Below, piece by piece: positions 52,364 to 62,660 of a stretch of 64,000 nucleotides of DNA. The stretch is from Ephemerocybe angulata (lineage: Eukaryota > Basidiomycota > Agaricomycetes > Agaricales > Psathyrellaceae): contig JAACJK010000060.1 of NCBI GenBank assembly GCA_013368325.1, positions 62,001 to 126,000 on the forward strand, read 5' to 3'. The position numbers were made by a program, and so were the translations under genes. Numbering within the stretch: the first letter of the stretch is position 1; each line of letters starts with the position of its first letter. Below the pieces are notes generated by a model that searched no databases, was not told where the DNA came from, and saw only the letters and a program-made list of their open reading frames with translations.

Positions 52364-55300
52364 ATTCCGGCCTCATCTTCACTTTCCAGATTGTAGTAAA
52401 GCTCGTCGTAAGCATCTTGAGCTTCGACTTCATCCTGAGAGACCTCCACAAAGTTTACTCTGGCTTCACGGGTTCCTCGCCGTGCATACTTGCATTCGTT
52501 ATCCCAGTGCTTGAAGCTGCCGCAGTGTCGACACGCCCTTCCTCCTTTACTCTCCGGAGTTCCTCGTTTAGAGACATTCGCGTCATCCTTGGGAAATTGT
52601 GGGGGCTTTAACTTGTCAGTGGCTCCGACAAGATTTACGCGCGCGGGTGTTGGTGGCGTTCGGTAGTTATTGGAGAATGGGTTTCGGGAGTAGTTGCGAT
52701 TAGGTCTGCCGAAGTTCCCAAAATAAGCGCGCGGAGCGTCTAATTGCATCAGCAATTCTTCGTAATACTTGAGGTTGGCTTGGAAATCTTCAAGGTGCAA
52801 GTACAGGTGAGGGGTAATGATAGTAGTCCAGCTAGTGGGTACTCCATTCATGATCTCGTGAATTAATTCACGATCATTATAGTCGTACGCCAACTGTAGG
52901 AGATTAAGCTTGCGAATGAAGTAATCAGTGGGTGTTTCTTTGGAGTGTCCGCTTTCCCTGTAGGTAGCCTTGTTAGCACGCATTCTCTGCTTGTCCATAA
53001 AGGCCCTGTTCATGTAGTATTGACAGATTGCCCCTCGGAGAGTATCCCAGCTGATTTCCAATCCAACGCGAGTGTTGGGATGAAGACTGTAGTACCACTT
53101 TTCCGCGCTGCCCGTGAACCTCGTAGGTACAAGTCGTCCAAGCTGTACTCAAACTGTGTCCGATTGGAGGGATAAGCTGTTTACCTTAGCTAGCCAAATA
53201 CTAAGGGTATCGTCATTTCCATCCCATGTGGGAATCATGTCCAGTTTGAGTTTGCTATCAAACTTAATCTCTTCCTTGGGCTTGGAATCGATATCTTCCT
53301 TAGACTTGTCCCTTCGATTGGCGCGATTGTTCCTTTTTCCTCTCCTCTTGTCGTTGTCTCTCCTCCGATTACGGTCGTCTCCCCCGTCATCTGAGTCATC
53401 GGGTGACGAATCTCCAGGATCCCCCCCAAATCTCCCTTGGAATCGAACTTGCGATCCACCCTTGTCGTCCCTGGGAACCTCCGGATTCTCCGAGCGGTTG
53501 GAGTAGGTAGGTTGCACTAGTTCTTTGTATCTTTGTGACGAACTTTCAAGTTGGAAGGTGGATTGTAGCCCGTTGGCTAGGGCTCCGAGGGGTCTAAATC
53601 CGGAAGGGTTAGAGAGGACGGTGGGCGATGTCCTTTGCTGAGCATCTCGAGTTGAGATAAAGGGGTTCGTGGAGCGAGGTGCGTTTCCTTCTCCCATTCG
53701 TGCGCTAACGCTTCTCTCCTCCGCAGGTCGTCCGCCATTGTATGCTTCAGGATAGATGGGTACAAAGGATGGGTTAGCCGCTGGGGCGGAGGTGGAGGCG
53801 ATAGGTCGTTCCCCAGGCGCGATTTGCTTTCCTTTATTGCGCTTAATTTCGGTCTCTCCCTTATCCTTTCGTTCCGCCATCTCCTCAACTGCTTTTGTTA
53901 CAGTGCTGAAGAAGCGTTCGGTCTCGGCACGGAAGGCTACGGAAAGGATTTCGAAATCGTTGATTCGCCAAAAATCCAGGATGCGATCGTTGAGTCCCCA
54001 CTTTGGTACGTCTACTGTTCCTTCTCCTGCTTGCAACAAGGCTTCCTGACAATGCTTGTTGACTTCTCGCATTCGGCTAGTCAAGTTCCTCCACTTCTTG
54101 ATGTCCAATCGATAGCCAAATTCCCCCCCATCACCGACGTATTTCTGGACGTGGGTCAGAACCTCGTTCAACCATTCGTATTCAGCTTTAAAGTAGTCTC
54201 GCGCTGCCGCGTTCACCACATGCACTCCCGAAGGTAGTCTCCGCCCAAGCCCCTCCTCAGCCCTTTTCAACACGTTATAGTATCGCCCGGCAACGCTTCC
54301 GAAACCGTCAGGTCCGTCTCTCGCAAACGTCGTCATGCTCAAACAGGTCGGAATTTCGAGAATGACTTCACTTATCCGACTCTTGGCTGCGAAGGTTCCG
54401 TCAATGAGGGGCGATCCCAAAGGTTGTGGGGGTGAAGATCTGATTTGAGTAGGAGCGTTCGGGTTTGGGCTAGGTTCGTTTCTAGTTCCATGGTCGAACT
54501 GATTTCCTGATCCCTCGAAGGATGGACCTCCGGTCCCTGACCTCGAAGGTTCGGGCGAAACAGGTGCGGACCAGTTTTCCATTGGGTTAGGCGACCGATG
54601 TTGTGGGGAGGCAGGTAAGTTTTCCTCTTTGCCTCTGAATGACGGTGAATATTCATGCTGACTCCTTTCTTCCATCACTGCGGCCATACGCGAGGCCAAC
54701 ACGGGGTTTAGCCCTTCGCGATTGTACGAGAGCCCTTGACTGATAGAGGGTAGACGCGATGCTACGCCCTCAGGTCTAGCTCGCTGAGCGAAGAATGGGG
54801 GTAAACCCACGGGTCCTTTGGGGTTAGCGGGCGGTTCATTGAAGGGGTTGCTGGGCGAGGGACGAAGGTACGAGCTGACCCTGTTGACTACCGACGGCGG
54901 TCTCGACTGATCCTCCTCGGTTCGTTCAGGTATTTCGAATTCACCAAAGGTCAACTGCCTTTGAGTAATAGGTGTCAGAGGGGACGGCTGTGGGTTTGTT
55001 AACCCAGTTCCAAAGCGCCGGGTAGGTGCGAGAGGTGGTAACGTAGGTGTAATTCTTGGGGATCTCTGCTGATTAGGTATTGACGGGCACGATAATGCTT
55101 CTGCGTTCGCGTTTCCTCGAGGTTCAGATAGAGATAGCTGTCCTGGCATAGTGCGAACTGCTGAAATAGCACCCTCTGTTTCACGTCGTGGATTATTATT
55201 CCTTTGCGATCCGTTTGAATTAGCCGTTTCATGTTCGGAATTTCCTGTGTTGCTACGATTGAGTGGGACCCCGGTAGTCTGCATACTAGGCATCCCTGAA

Positions 55301-55404
55301 TATGGTGGAGGGGCTGGGCTAACTGCAGGATAGGGTGGAGCAACGTTTTCGTTGAATCCTTCTGAAGGATCGGGTGCAAATCGTCGAGATCGACGTGCTG
55401 CCAT
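52354..55404 (-). pseudogene. Element 2 gag with one internal TGA
   Basis: From the ATG at 55404 the frame runs 1,016 codons to TAG at 52354-52356, broken only by TGA at 53149-53151. The first 600 residues are low-complexity, Pro/Ser/Asn-rich; a basic Arg/Lys/Asp tract follows. The capsid (Retrotrans_gag) domain spans the stop: LDMIPTWDGNDDTLSIWLAK before it, and LVPTRFTGSAEKWYYSL and AFMDKQRMRANKATYRE after it. The zinc knuckle CRHCGSFKHWDNEC (CX2CX4HX4C) is near the end. The TGA lies where a CGA would make sense, so one C-to-T change may explain it. Confidence 0.9.
52357..52363 (-). promoter_or_regulatory. -1 frameshift heptamer G GGT TTT before the element 2 gag stop
   Basis: On the - strand the gag frame reads ATG GGT TTT TAG. 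The heptamer G GGT TTT has the X XXY YYZ form in frame and abuts the stop; slipping back one base gives GGG TTT TTA GAG and enters the pol frame. This is the textbook arrangement for making Gag-Pol. Confidence 0.75.
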
Positions 55405-55448
55405 TCACTGATTTGCTCTGGTGTATTATATCAGGATACCGTAAGAAG

Positions 55449-55467
55449 GTTCCCAATGTGTCCACCA
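55449..55467 (-). promoter_or_regulatory. Element 2 primer-binding site
   Basis: On the - strand TGGTGGACACATTGGGAAC starts one base after the 5' LTR. The tRNA was not identified. Confidence 0.5.
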
Positions 55468-55551
55468 ATGAATCGTGCCAACGATTCTTGGTGTACTCCT
55501 TTGAGTACACGGGGTAGGCTGATAGCGCGAAGGGGACTTCGCGCGAGTTTC

Positions 55552-58236
55552 CGAGGCCATTTATGGCTCGGGCACTTGTGCCCGGCGGCATCAGCGCCAA
55601 GAAATTCACGCATCCCAGGCATCGTGACCTTCACGTGATTTGTACGATTTTGGAACGTGCCCCTATCTTTTGACAACCCAGTGCCCATCTCTAATCTCAC
55701 CATTGGAGCTCACAACGCCCACAAACGCCCCTGCCCCCGGCTCCCCCACAGGCCTCATCCGCGTCTAATACTTCACAACAAATGGTTCAACATGGCCCTC
55801 CCGCCCCCTCTTAAACGCATGCGGATTTCAAGTCGGATTTTCGCCCCGCAGTCTATACTCGACTGCAGAACAACGGGCGGCTGGATACACAGGTCAACGT
55901 GGGTGCGTTGCCTCCAGTGCTCTCGTTCAAACATTCAGCTGACACTTCTCGCATATTACGAGTTCTCAAGGACTTTTTGGACTAGGTTTCGCGCAGTCTC
56001 TCGCGCAGGGCGCTTCCGCGCGATCTGCAATCTTTGCAGGAACTTTGGGTGCAAGGTCTCGCACCCACACCTTCCGTGTTGCTCTGGTACGTCTCGTAGT
56101 TCGTTTCGTTCGCTCATACCATGTTTCTCAAGAGTGCCTTTCGGAAACTCGACCCGAGTGGCGCGGTGCCCGACTTGGGTACAATCCACGCCAACCCAAC
56201 GCCCACCACGAACGACAACGAACGTGTACGAACGCCGGGACAGATGTAGTGAGCCTCTGAGGTTTCGGACACCCGCAGTAACTGCCTGGAGTTTGTTCAT
56301 TCGGTGCGAGACCTCAGAGGATGGGTGAGGTGCATAGGCTTGCGCCTTAACGATTGCGCACACTCAGTGTGAGTCTCATAACTTCTCCGAGTGTTTGACT
56401 GACGCAAATTGTCGAAAGATCGTCGACATCCCGCACTGCAAGCGACGCCCATGCCCTCATGGCACTCTCCGGACGCCGAAGGCCTGCGATATGGTTTCGC
56501 GCACGGCGCACTGAATCTGTGGGGTGGGCATAGCGAGTGGACATGGGCTAACGGGCCCCATACAACATTCGTGAGTCGTAGATTTCGATCTTCGCGCGTA
56601 GCGCGATTATCAAAGCCAATTTCTCATTCGCTGCAGATCATCATGATCTGCTTTCAGAGCCGTACTCCCTCAAAACACGTATCACCAAGCCCAAGATCGC
56701 ATCCGTGCAAGACCTACTTCGGGGGGATGGGGAACTATCTGAGACGTCGGGGCGACGGAGCACTTGCTCGTGCACTTCACTGCACACCCCGGTATGTTTC
56801 TTTCTTTCGTTCGACGCGCCTAACTCGATTTCTCAGATTCTAAATCGTGGCGGCCTCACACGGAGCTACGAACACTCCAAGTACTCGCCTACAATCGGCG
56901 CCTACTACTCGACGCTCTTTCGAGCACAAGCCTTTCTTTTGCAGCAGCGGTACCCACCCACGAAGACGCTCGCGTTCTGGTGCGTAACTTTGGTCCTTTC
57001 TGCTGGACTGATTGTTCTTTCGAACATAACCTCGTTCTGGAAGGCTTCTGATATTCAAGACAGCCACGGGCACATCGCATCTCGTCAACGTCCGACTGCG
57101 ATGCATGAAGAACAGATTCGCGGCATACCAACGGCATACGTAGCCGTCGCAGGGTGGGATGGGGAGTAAGGTCCAGGTTTACGGACTCCCGTGGGGTATC
57201 TGCGCGACTCTGCGCATCATGGTGCGTTCCAAATTCCTCTCTCTGCCGTTCTGACATTTTCTAACCAGGTCTTCGATACTACACCATCGAGGTGTCTCGA
57301 AGTCACCACCAGGTCGGGCGGTAAATGCAGGACACGACTTTCGCCTTCCTTCGGCTGTACGCACACTCACAAAGCAACATCTCGATCGTCGAGATGCATC
57401 GGGCTCTGAGACTGGGCGCAGGGAATCGCGAGACGAACGCGCGTTATTTCCCGTAGAACTGGATAGGTAGAGACGAACAATAGACTTCTTGCAGTCTCAG
57501 GAGATGGGTATACACGGCGCAACACGACTTTCGATGCGCGCTGCATGATGAGGGCTCGGGACGAGGTGAGATTCGATGCGAGGCTCGAGGAGGACAAGGT
57601 GACGAAGGTCGTCGCTTCCTCGAGCCTCTCTGAAGTTCTTTTATCAGAGATTTGCTTTCTAGTTACCAGAAGACGCTCTACAGCACTCTGATTGCAAGGA
57701 TGGGCTCGCGGGGCAGAGTACCAATGGCACTGCTCAAGTCAGACACCCTTCGCGAAGGCTTCTCTTTGTACGGGTCTCGCTACAACGCCGATCGACTTCG
57801 ACCTTTCACAGGTCGTAGATTAACTGCAGGTGACGGACGTGCGGTCGATGTGTTTCCCGGAGTTCGTGCAACTCAAGCTTGAACCCCGGGACTTCTCAAA
57901 CCGTTCTGCACGAGCTCGGGGTGTCTCTCTCTGGACTCAAACCTCGGAGGGTTCGTTCTGGGTAATCGCGAGCGTACGAGCTACAAGTTCGTAACCTCCT
58001 GAGTGTGTCGCTGATGGCCTATGCTGGATTTGTTGTGCACCTCCAATGCACCTCGTGGCTTGAGGAGTATGTCGACTACTGGCAGAGGAGGGCACCCTGA
58101 AACAATGTTGAAAGAATATGATTTATCAGCATCCGAGGCATCGAGAGCAAGATCGAGACGGTTTGGGAGGATAATTGAATTGACCGGGAATGGCCTCGGA
58201 TTTTGCCGCGCGCAGCGACGGTCCACTTCCCACAAG
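55552..58236 (-). mobile_element. Unit X: 2.7-kb insertion related to the interior of element 3
   Basis: It interrupts the LTR with a 3-bp duplication TTC (55549-55551, 58237-58239). The ends (CGAGGCC and CACAAG) show neither TG...CA nor clear terminal inverted repeats, although ccgaggccatt near the left end faces aatggcctcgg near the right. The left end has two palindromes in a row (GCCATTTATGGC, and CGGGCACTTGTGCCCG). The interior, on the - strand, aligns with about 45.9-47 kb of element 3, for example around gctcgaggaagcgacgacc. There is no known transposition gene. The class is unresolved. Confidence 0.7.
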
Positions 58237-58783
58237 TTCTTAGATATCGCGAGTAATACAACTTAGTCGAGATGCGAGCGTGCGCGAGTATTTCGCGCGA
58301 GTTGAATTATCTTCGAAGTTACGCGAGCTAGGGCTCAAGCGTAAAGGTCTTCAGTTGAAACTTCAAGGTTTAAAGGGTAAAAGATAATTGAATTTCTAAG
58401 TAAACTACGGCGAGTTTAAGTACTGAATCTGCAAAAAGGTATGGAATATAGTAGAAAATGGTGGAATACCCGGGAAAGTTCTACAAGGTTCCAGGATATT
58501 CCACAGCCTTCGATTCCGTTGAGGAATCGTCGAGAATCACAAGCCGGCGCGAGCGCGTGGTCTTGGATTGATGCCGAGGTAGCGCCCGGCATCTGATCGC
58601 GCGAGACATCCGCGGGTGGCGCTCGCGCGCCGAGCGTCTGTTAGACGCTCGACTCGAACTCGTCGTTGTGGACGAGAAGGCTACTTTTAGGCTACGTGTA
58701 CATAGTATATACGTAGTAGTTAGTGAAAATGAAAGAAAATGAAAAGAAAAGGAAAAGAAAAAGAAATATTCAAAGGTCACGAT

Positions 58784-59286
58784 TAGTGCCTTACAGGCTC
58801 GGGCTCAAAGCCGCGAGCCGGGCCTAGCCGGGCCCTTACAGGCCGAGCCGAGCCGGGCCTTACTTGATTTGGCAGTAGGGCCGGGCTGGGCTCAAGGCCG
58901 GGCCCAGACCAAAAAGCCGGGGCTTAGGCCTTGCCTGACCCAACTATATCATACGGCACCTTGGTGCAGTGGTTGAGTGATCAGAAATATGACCATGAGG
59001 CTCTCGGTTCAATTCCCGGCTGTTGCAAGGGCTCATTTTGAATGAAAAAATTAATTCATAGCAATACACTAATACATGTAGTAGTTCAATACAAAAAGTT
59101 ACTGACCGGGACCGAGATTCATTACAAAAAATTTGTATACAAAAGCCCCGGCCCAAGCCGTGAGCCGAGCCGGGCCCGACCAATTTGGGGGCTCAAGGCT
59201 TGGCCCAGGATTTCGGTGGGCCTTGGCCGCCCAAAGCCGGGCCTTAGCCGCGGCTTTTGGGCCGGGCCTGGGCCTGTAAGGCACTA
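58784..59286. mobile_element. 503-bp hAT-like MITE with a tRNA-like core
   Basis: Terminal inverted repeats TAGTGCCTTACAGGC face each other and the element is flanked by the 8-bp duplication GTCACGAT (58776-58783, 59287-59294). The intact LTR at 40594-40605 shows the empty site. An 8-bp duplication with TAGTG ends is typical of hAT transposons. Both arms are very GC-rich with repeated gccgggcc; the AT-richer core (about 58940-59140) contains tRNA-like sequence. It encodes no protein. Confidence 0.88.
58955..59027 (+). ncRNA. tRNA-like (Pol III box) segment within the MITE
   Basis: TTGGTGCAGTGGTTGAG fits an A box and GGTTCAATTCC a B box, spaced as in a tRNA. The acceptor and anticodon stems do not pair well, so this is not a functional tRNA. 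It resembles a SINE head captured by, or built into, the MITE. Transcription is inferred only. Confidence 0.5.
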
Positions 59287-59509
59287 GTCACGATACAGTG
59301 GTACGAGGCTGGGACGTCGAGCGGGGCTCGGACACGTCGGTTGATGAGGCGTCGGGCGGGGCTCGGACACGCCAGGGGTGGCAGGTTGTGGTAGTGCTTA
59401 GAGGTGGTGGTTGTTCACTTTCGAGGTGTCCGCGGGGAGGCGGCTGTTGTTTGTTTTCGATTCTTTCTTTCTTTTTGGTGTTTTGTCGCGCCGGGACGGC
59501 GCTGCTTTT

Positions 59510-59519
59510 AAGGGGGGAG
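59510..59519 (+). promoter_or_regulatory. Element 1 polypurine tract
   Basis: The tract aaggggggag lies just before the 3' LTR at 59522. Confidence 0.65.
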
Positions 59520-59521
59520 CA

Positions 59522-59810
59522 TGGAGTGGGGTGGCCCACTCCAGAGAGGAGAGAGTAGAGTAGAGTAGATAGACGAGCTAGAGTAGAGTAGAGCCGAGGT
59601 TGGCGCGGCTTCGTGTTTGGTCGAGTTGTGTGGCGACTTCGGAGCTTAGTCAGCTTGCTGGCTTTTGCGACGCGTCGCGTTTCTTTCGTTCTTCATCCAA
59701 TACACTCGTGTTGTTTCTCTGTGTTCTTGCAGCTTGCCGTTGTCGCGCCTCTCAGCATCTTCTTGTCGTCTTGTCGTCTTGCCGTGCAGCTTGCAGTTTA
59801 GGCCAGTCCA
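59522..59810 (+). repeat. Element 1 3' LTR
   Basis: 289 bp, identical to 34164-34452, followed by the GCGA duplication. Confidence 0.95.
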
Positions 59811-59814
59811 GCGA

Positions 59815-61667
59815 GCCCCGAGCGACGAAACCAAGTGTGTACGAACCACCTGCGCAATAACAGGAGGCAGAAGGCAGAAAGCGCCCGCCCAGCGATTCAG
59901 ATCCTTCGAGAACAGGCCCCTACATTTACCACATCCTCTGAACATACATCCTCCTTCCCTCAGCGCTGCTCCCGAAGTCAAGTACGAAACACAGAGCACC
60001 CACCAAAGAAAGCCATGCAGACCGAATTTGAAGAACATAATTGATCTAGCCCGAGGGACGAACCCGTTCGGCGAGAACCACCACAATGGGCACCAACGTG
60101 CAGACCTTCGCCCAAACGAGGGGAAAAGGAGTGGTACTTATTAATTACTACTATCCGGTACCTTGGATATACAGTGACGAACCGGCCCCGGTATTCAGCA
60201 GGCCCTTAACCACCTTCTCCTCCCCTCCAAGCCTGACCCCAAGGGCGAGACTGTACGAAATACACTAGGAATTGATATTGCCCCAGGGGTGAAGCCGTTC
60301 GACCATTGCCATTGGCATTAGCGTCCAGCCCTTCGCTAAGACGAGGGGCACGAGCGGTGGTACAATGCGGGATGGCTTGGTGATGCAGTGACGCTAGTGC
60401 AGTCGGATAGGCTGAGCAGCGAGCGGTAAGGAGGAGTGCACGATGACAAGCAGCGTACCCACCGAGTTGATCGTAGATTAAGCTCGACGGCTTCTAGATA
60501 ACGTCACGATCGTAGGCAAGAGCGGAGCCGGTCAGTCCAGGCCTAAGGTAGAGAGACAGACAGATGATCCAGAGGTAAGAAGTTAGAACACGTTGGCGAG
60601 ATCTGTGAACTGGGGGGTGGATGGGTCGAGAGAGCGAGTGGCCTGAACAAATACAAAGGGGATAGCAGGAGAGGTCGATCCTGAAAGGCATAGCGACGGA
60701 GGGAAGGGAGAATCCGATCAAAGGACTCGCCCATCCACCCGTCTGTTCGTCCAAAAAGGCGGAAGGTAGTGTGGGTACAGCTCGACGACACGGGTACAGC
60801 ACGATGACAGGGTTGATTGAGGATCCTCGGGGGGCCATGGTAGATTTAGGATCAGCGAGGTGCAATGAGATGCAGAAATAGGCCTTCGCTTCAATTTGAT
60901 GCTCGCTGCAGCCCTAAATCTGCCTACATGGGCGTGCGTCAAGGCGCGAAAGACCATCGGGATAGACGTACCCTTCACTGTGACCTCGGACCGTCACGAT
61001 GACTCCACATCGCACCTTCGAGGGACATCAAAAGTGGCTTGGCGGAGGGAGAGATGTTGCAGACGCACCATGGAGCTCAGAGTTCAAGCTCCGAGCGGAA
61101 CGGGATGCGGTTCGACGAGGGGGTGGCTGCTGCTGAGAATACGCGCCCGCCACGATGCCATGACGCGTACCGCAGCCAAACTGTCCCCGCGTCTTCGGAT
61201 GTGCGATCCCAGTCGTTGCGTGGGGGAAGATTACTTGGAGAGGAGGGGCGGTGAGGGCGAGGATGGTCAAGGTCAGCGTCAAGGGCAAGAGAAGCGCCCA
61301 TCGAGCAGCCTGGAGGGCGATGGCTGTGACGTCATGTTCCCAGGACCCGCGGGCACTGGCAGGACCACGGTTGAGGACACAGTCGGGACACAGTGTGTGT
61401 ACTTACATCCCCAGATAAGTACTACTTCCCAGTAAGTCGCATTTATAAAAAAAAAAAGGTGAAAGCAACATACCTTACTTGAAAACATAGCGCACGACCA
61501 GTACTTAGTAACTAGGACTAGTACTCGAGTATCAGCCCGGCGCCTACTGCGAGCTCGGGATCTGACCGAGCTCACGTACGACAAGAGGGATGAAGGTATG
61601 TAGGTGTGCAGATACGAGAACATCTTGAACTCGATCAGGCCGCAGGTTTCAAAAGTACTGTGAATAG
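59815..61667. other. Gene-empty stretch
   Basis: No supported gene. Two diverged words (cccttcgc, acgaggggc) around 60105 and 60340 suggest an old local duplication, and an A12 run occurs at about 61447. Long frames near 60900-61700 on both strands lack domains and splice signals. Confidence 0.4.
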
Positions 61668-61745
61668 CCATGGGAGACCTCGGCGAGAGCGCTAATGCGA
61701 AGGCCATGCTAAGCTGCTAAGGGGGTCACAGCGCAATGTTACATC
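61668..61745 (+). repeat. Isolated copy of repeat module B
   Basis: Matches the B module of 14896-14962 (shared ggcgagagcgctaatgcga and gcaatgtta) without the A and C modules. It lies about 105 bp beyond the SZF-E stop. Confidence 0.7.
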
Positions 61746-61851
61746 AACAGCCGATCAATAACACACAGTAGCGTAAGCTCCAACCAACAGCATCAGCCAG
61801 TCACTGCAGAATGACCACGTTCTTCACACTCCGCGCCAACCCTGAGCCGAC

Positions 61852-62360
61852 CTACGGCTTCCTCATCTGAACGACATTGTGGCCCATTCCCTTGTGGCTC
61901 TGGACCTACAAATAAGCACGCTTAAATTAGCGAGGCTCGTTGGCCGCAAGAGCGAACGCGGGAGGGAGAATCGCAAGAGCTAGCTAGCTTACACTCTCGT
62001 TGCCGATGGTCCACACGGTGCTCTGGAAGGTTGAGAGCCATCTTTTGCAATTTCCGCAGTACCACCCGTATTTTATGTCCCGCTGCTCGAGGCGCTCGCT
62101 GAGCGTGTCGATGAGGTCTCTCGTCGAGAGGCTGGCTATGATATCTCGTCGTTCGAGGGCCGAGTCGTCTTGGAAGCTGCGGCGCGCATGGATCTCTCGC
62201 GCGTCAACCTGAAGGAAATGTCAGTAAGACTGAAAAGTGTAGTTATGCATTCTGGCGCGGAGACGCGTATCGTACGTACGTCGTCGGTGAAGTGAGCGTT
62301 TGCAAGAGACGCGAGTGTGCCAAGGGCGACGGGGAGGAGGGCGAGGAGGGGGACGCGCAT
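61852..62360 (-). CDS. SZF-E: small secreted protein with a C2H2-like finger
   Basis: Exons 62360-62280, 62208-61993 and 61905-61852 encode 116 residues; both introns are phase 0. Exon 1 is a signal peptide (MRVPLLALLPVALGTLASLA) ending AHFTDD. Exon 2 carries RRDIIASLSTRDLIDTLSER and LEQRD, then WYCGNCKRWLSTF. Exon 3 gives HKGMGH. With the GTAAGC donor the Cys-to-His spacer is 21 residues. An in-frame GTGTGG donor 24 bases earlier would reduce it to 13, close to the classical finger, for a 108-residue form. The upstream region matches that of SZF-A. No lesion is seen. Function unknown. Confidence 0.78.
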
Positions 62361-62457
62361 TATTCTCTTTTTGTTCCTGCTGCGTGTGGGAATAATCAAG
62401 GGAAAAGGCGGGGGTGGGATGGGTAGAATATGGTATGGAGCCGGGAAAGCGGGGAAC

Positions 62458-62464
62458 TATATAT
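62458..62464 (-). promoter_or_regulatory. TATA box of SZF-E
   Basis: A TATATA-type box about 100 bp upstream of the ATG at 62360. A second TATA-like copy lies at about 62650 next to a second R1 repeat. Confidence 0.55.
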
Positions 62465-62487
62465 GCTACGGGATATGGCACGGGCTG

Positions 62488-62570
62488 ATATAGCCGTTCA
62501 AGTTGACATGGGTATCAGAGATCACTCCATCCGCGCTCTCGGTAGCGCATGGATTATTTCTCCAAATCGG
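62488..62570 (+). repeat. SZF upstream repeat R1, copy 2 (partial)
   Basis: Shares ttcaagttgaca, gggtatcagag and atcactccatccgcgct with the R1 copies at 14671 and 62661. Confidence 0.7.
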
Positions 62571-62660
62571 ACCCTTGATGAGAAGATTGACCTGGTTGCA
62601 GTTCTTGGATTCTTACAGGGTGGAGTCTGGACATCTTTGCCCAGGGCATATATATGTAAC

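Larger units (their letters stand above)
39975..59297 (-). mobile_element. Element 2: chromodomain Gypsy retrotransposon nested in element 1
   Basis: LTRs lie at 39975-40605 and at 55469-59297; the latter is 631 bp once two later insertions are removed. The 5-bp duplication GTGGT is at 39970-39974 and 59298-59302. Genes lie on the - strand: gag (52354-55404), pol split by element 3 (50207-52363 and 41444-44002), and an extra ORF (40673-41356). The primer-binding site is at 55449-55467 and a purine tract at about 40606-40620. The LTRs differ at four positions. A stop in gag and the insertions make this copy inactive. Confidence 0.95.
55469..59297 (-). repeat. Element 2 5' LTR, interrupted twice
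   Basis: LTR sequence occupies 55469-55551, 58237-58783 and 59287-59297. The gaps are unit X (55552-58236) and the hAT-like MITE (58784-59286). Removing both with one copy of each duplication restores the 631-bp LTR, which differs from the 3' LTR at four bases. The promoter of element 2 is therefore broken. Confidence 0.93.
34160..59814 (+). mobile_element. Element 1: Gypsy-type LTR retrotransposon (host of the nest)
   Basis: It is bounded by 289-bp LTRs at 34164-34452 and 59522-59810 with the 4-bp duplication GCGA at 34160-34163 and 59811-59814. The two LTRs are identical by inspection. Behind the 5' LTR are a primer-binding-like TGGTGACAACAGCGG and the genes gag, protease/RT and RNase H/integrase on the + strand. 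A purine-rich tract precedes the 3' LTR. Its own sequence is 34164-39974 plus 59303-59810 (about 6.3 kb); the rest is element 2, inserted after the pol stop at the site GTGGT. One base missing near 37632 disrupts pol. Confidence 0.93.

Noticed and set aside
55552..58236. Helitron interpretation of unit X because of the hairpin near one end
   Set aside because: No TC start, no CTRR end, no insertion between A and T, and a 3-bp duplication is present; Helitrons make none.
60896..61435. Frame with a GPAGTGRTT segment resembling a P-loop
   Set aside because: The match is to a very short common pattern, no other NTPase motif follows, and the rest is basic low-complexity sequence.
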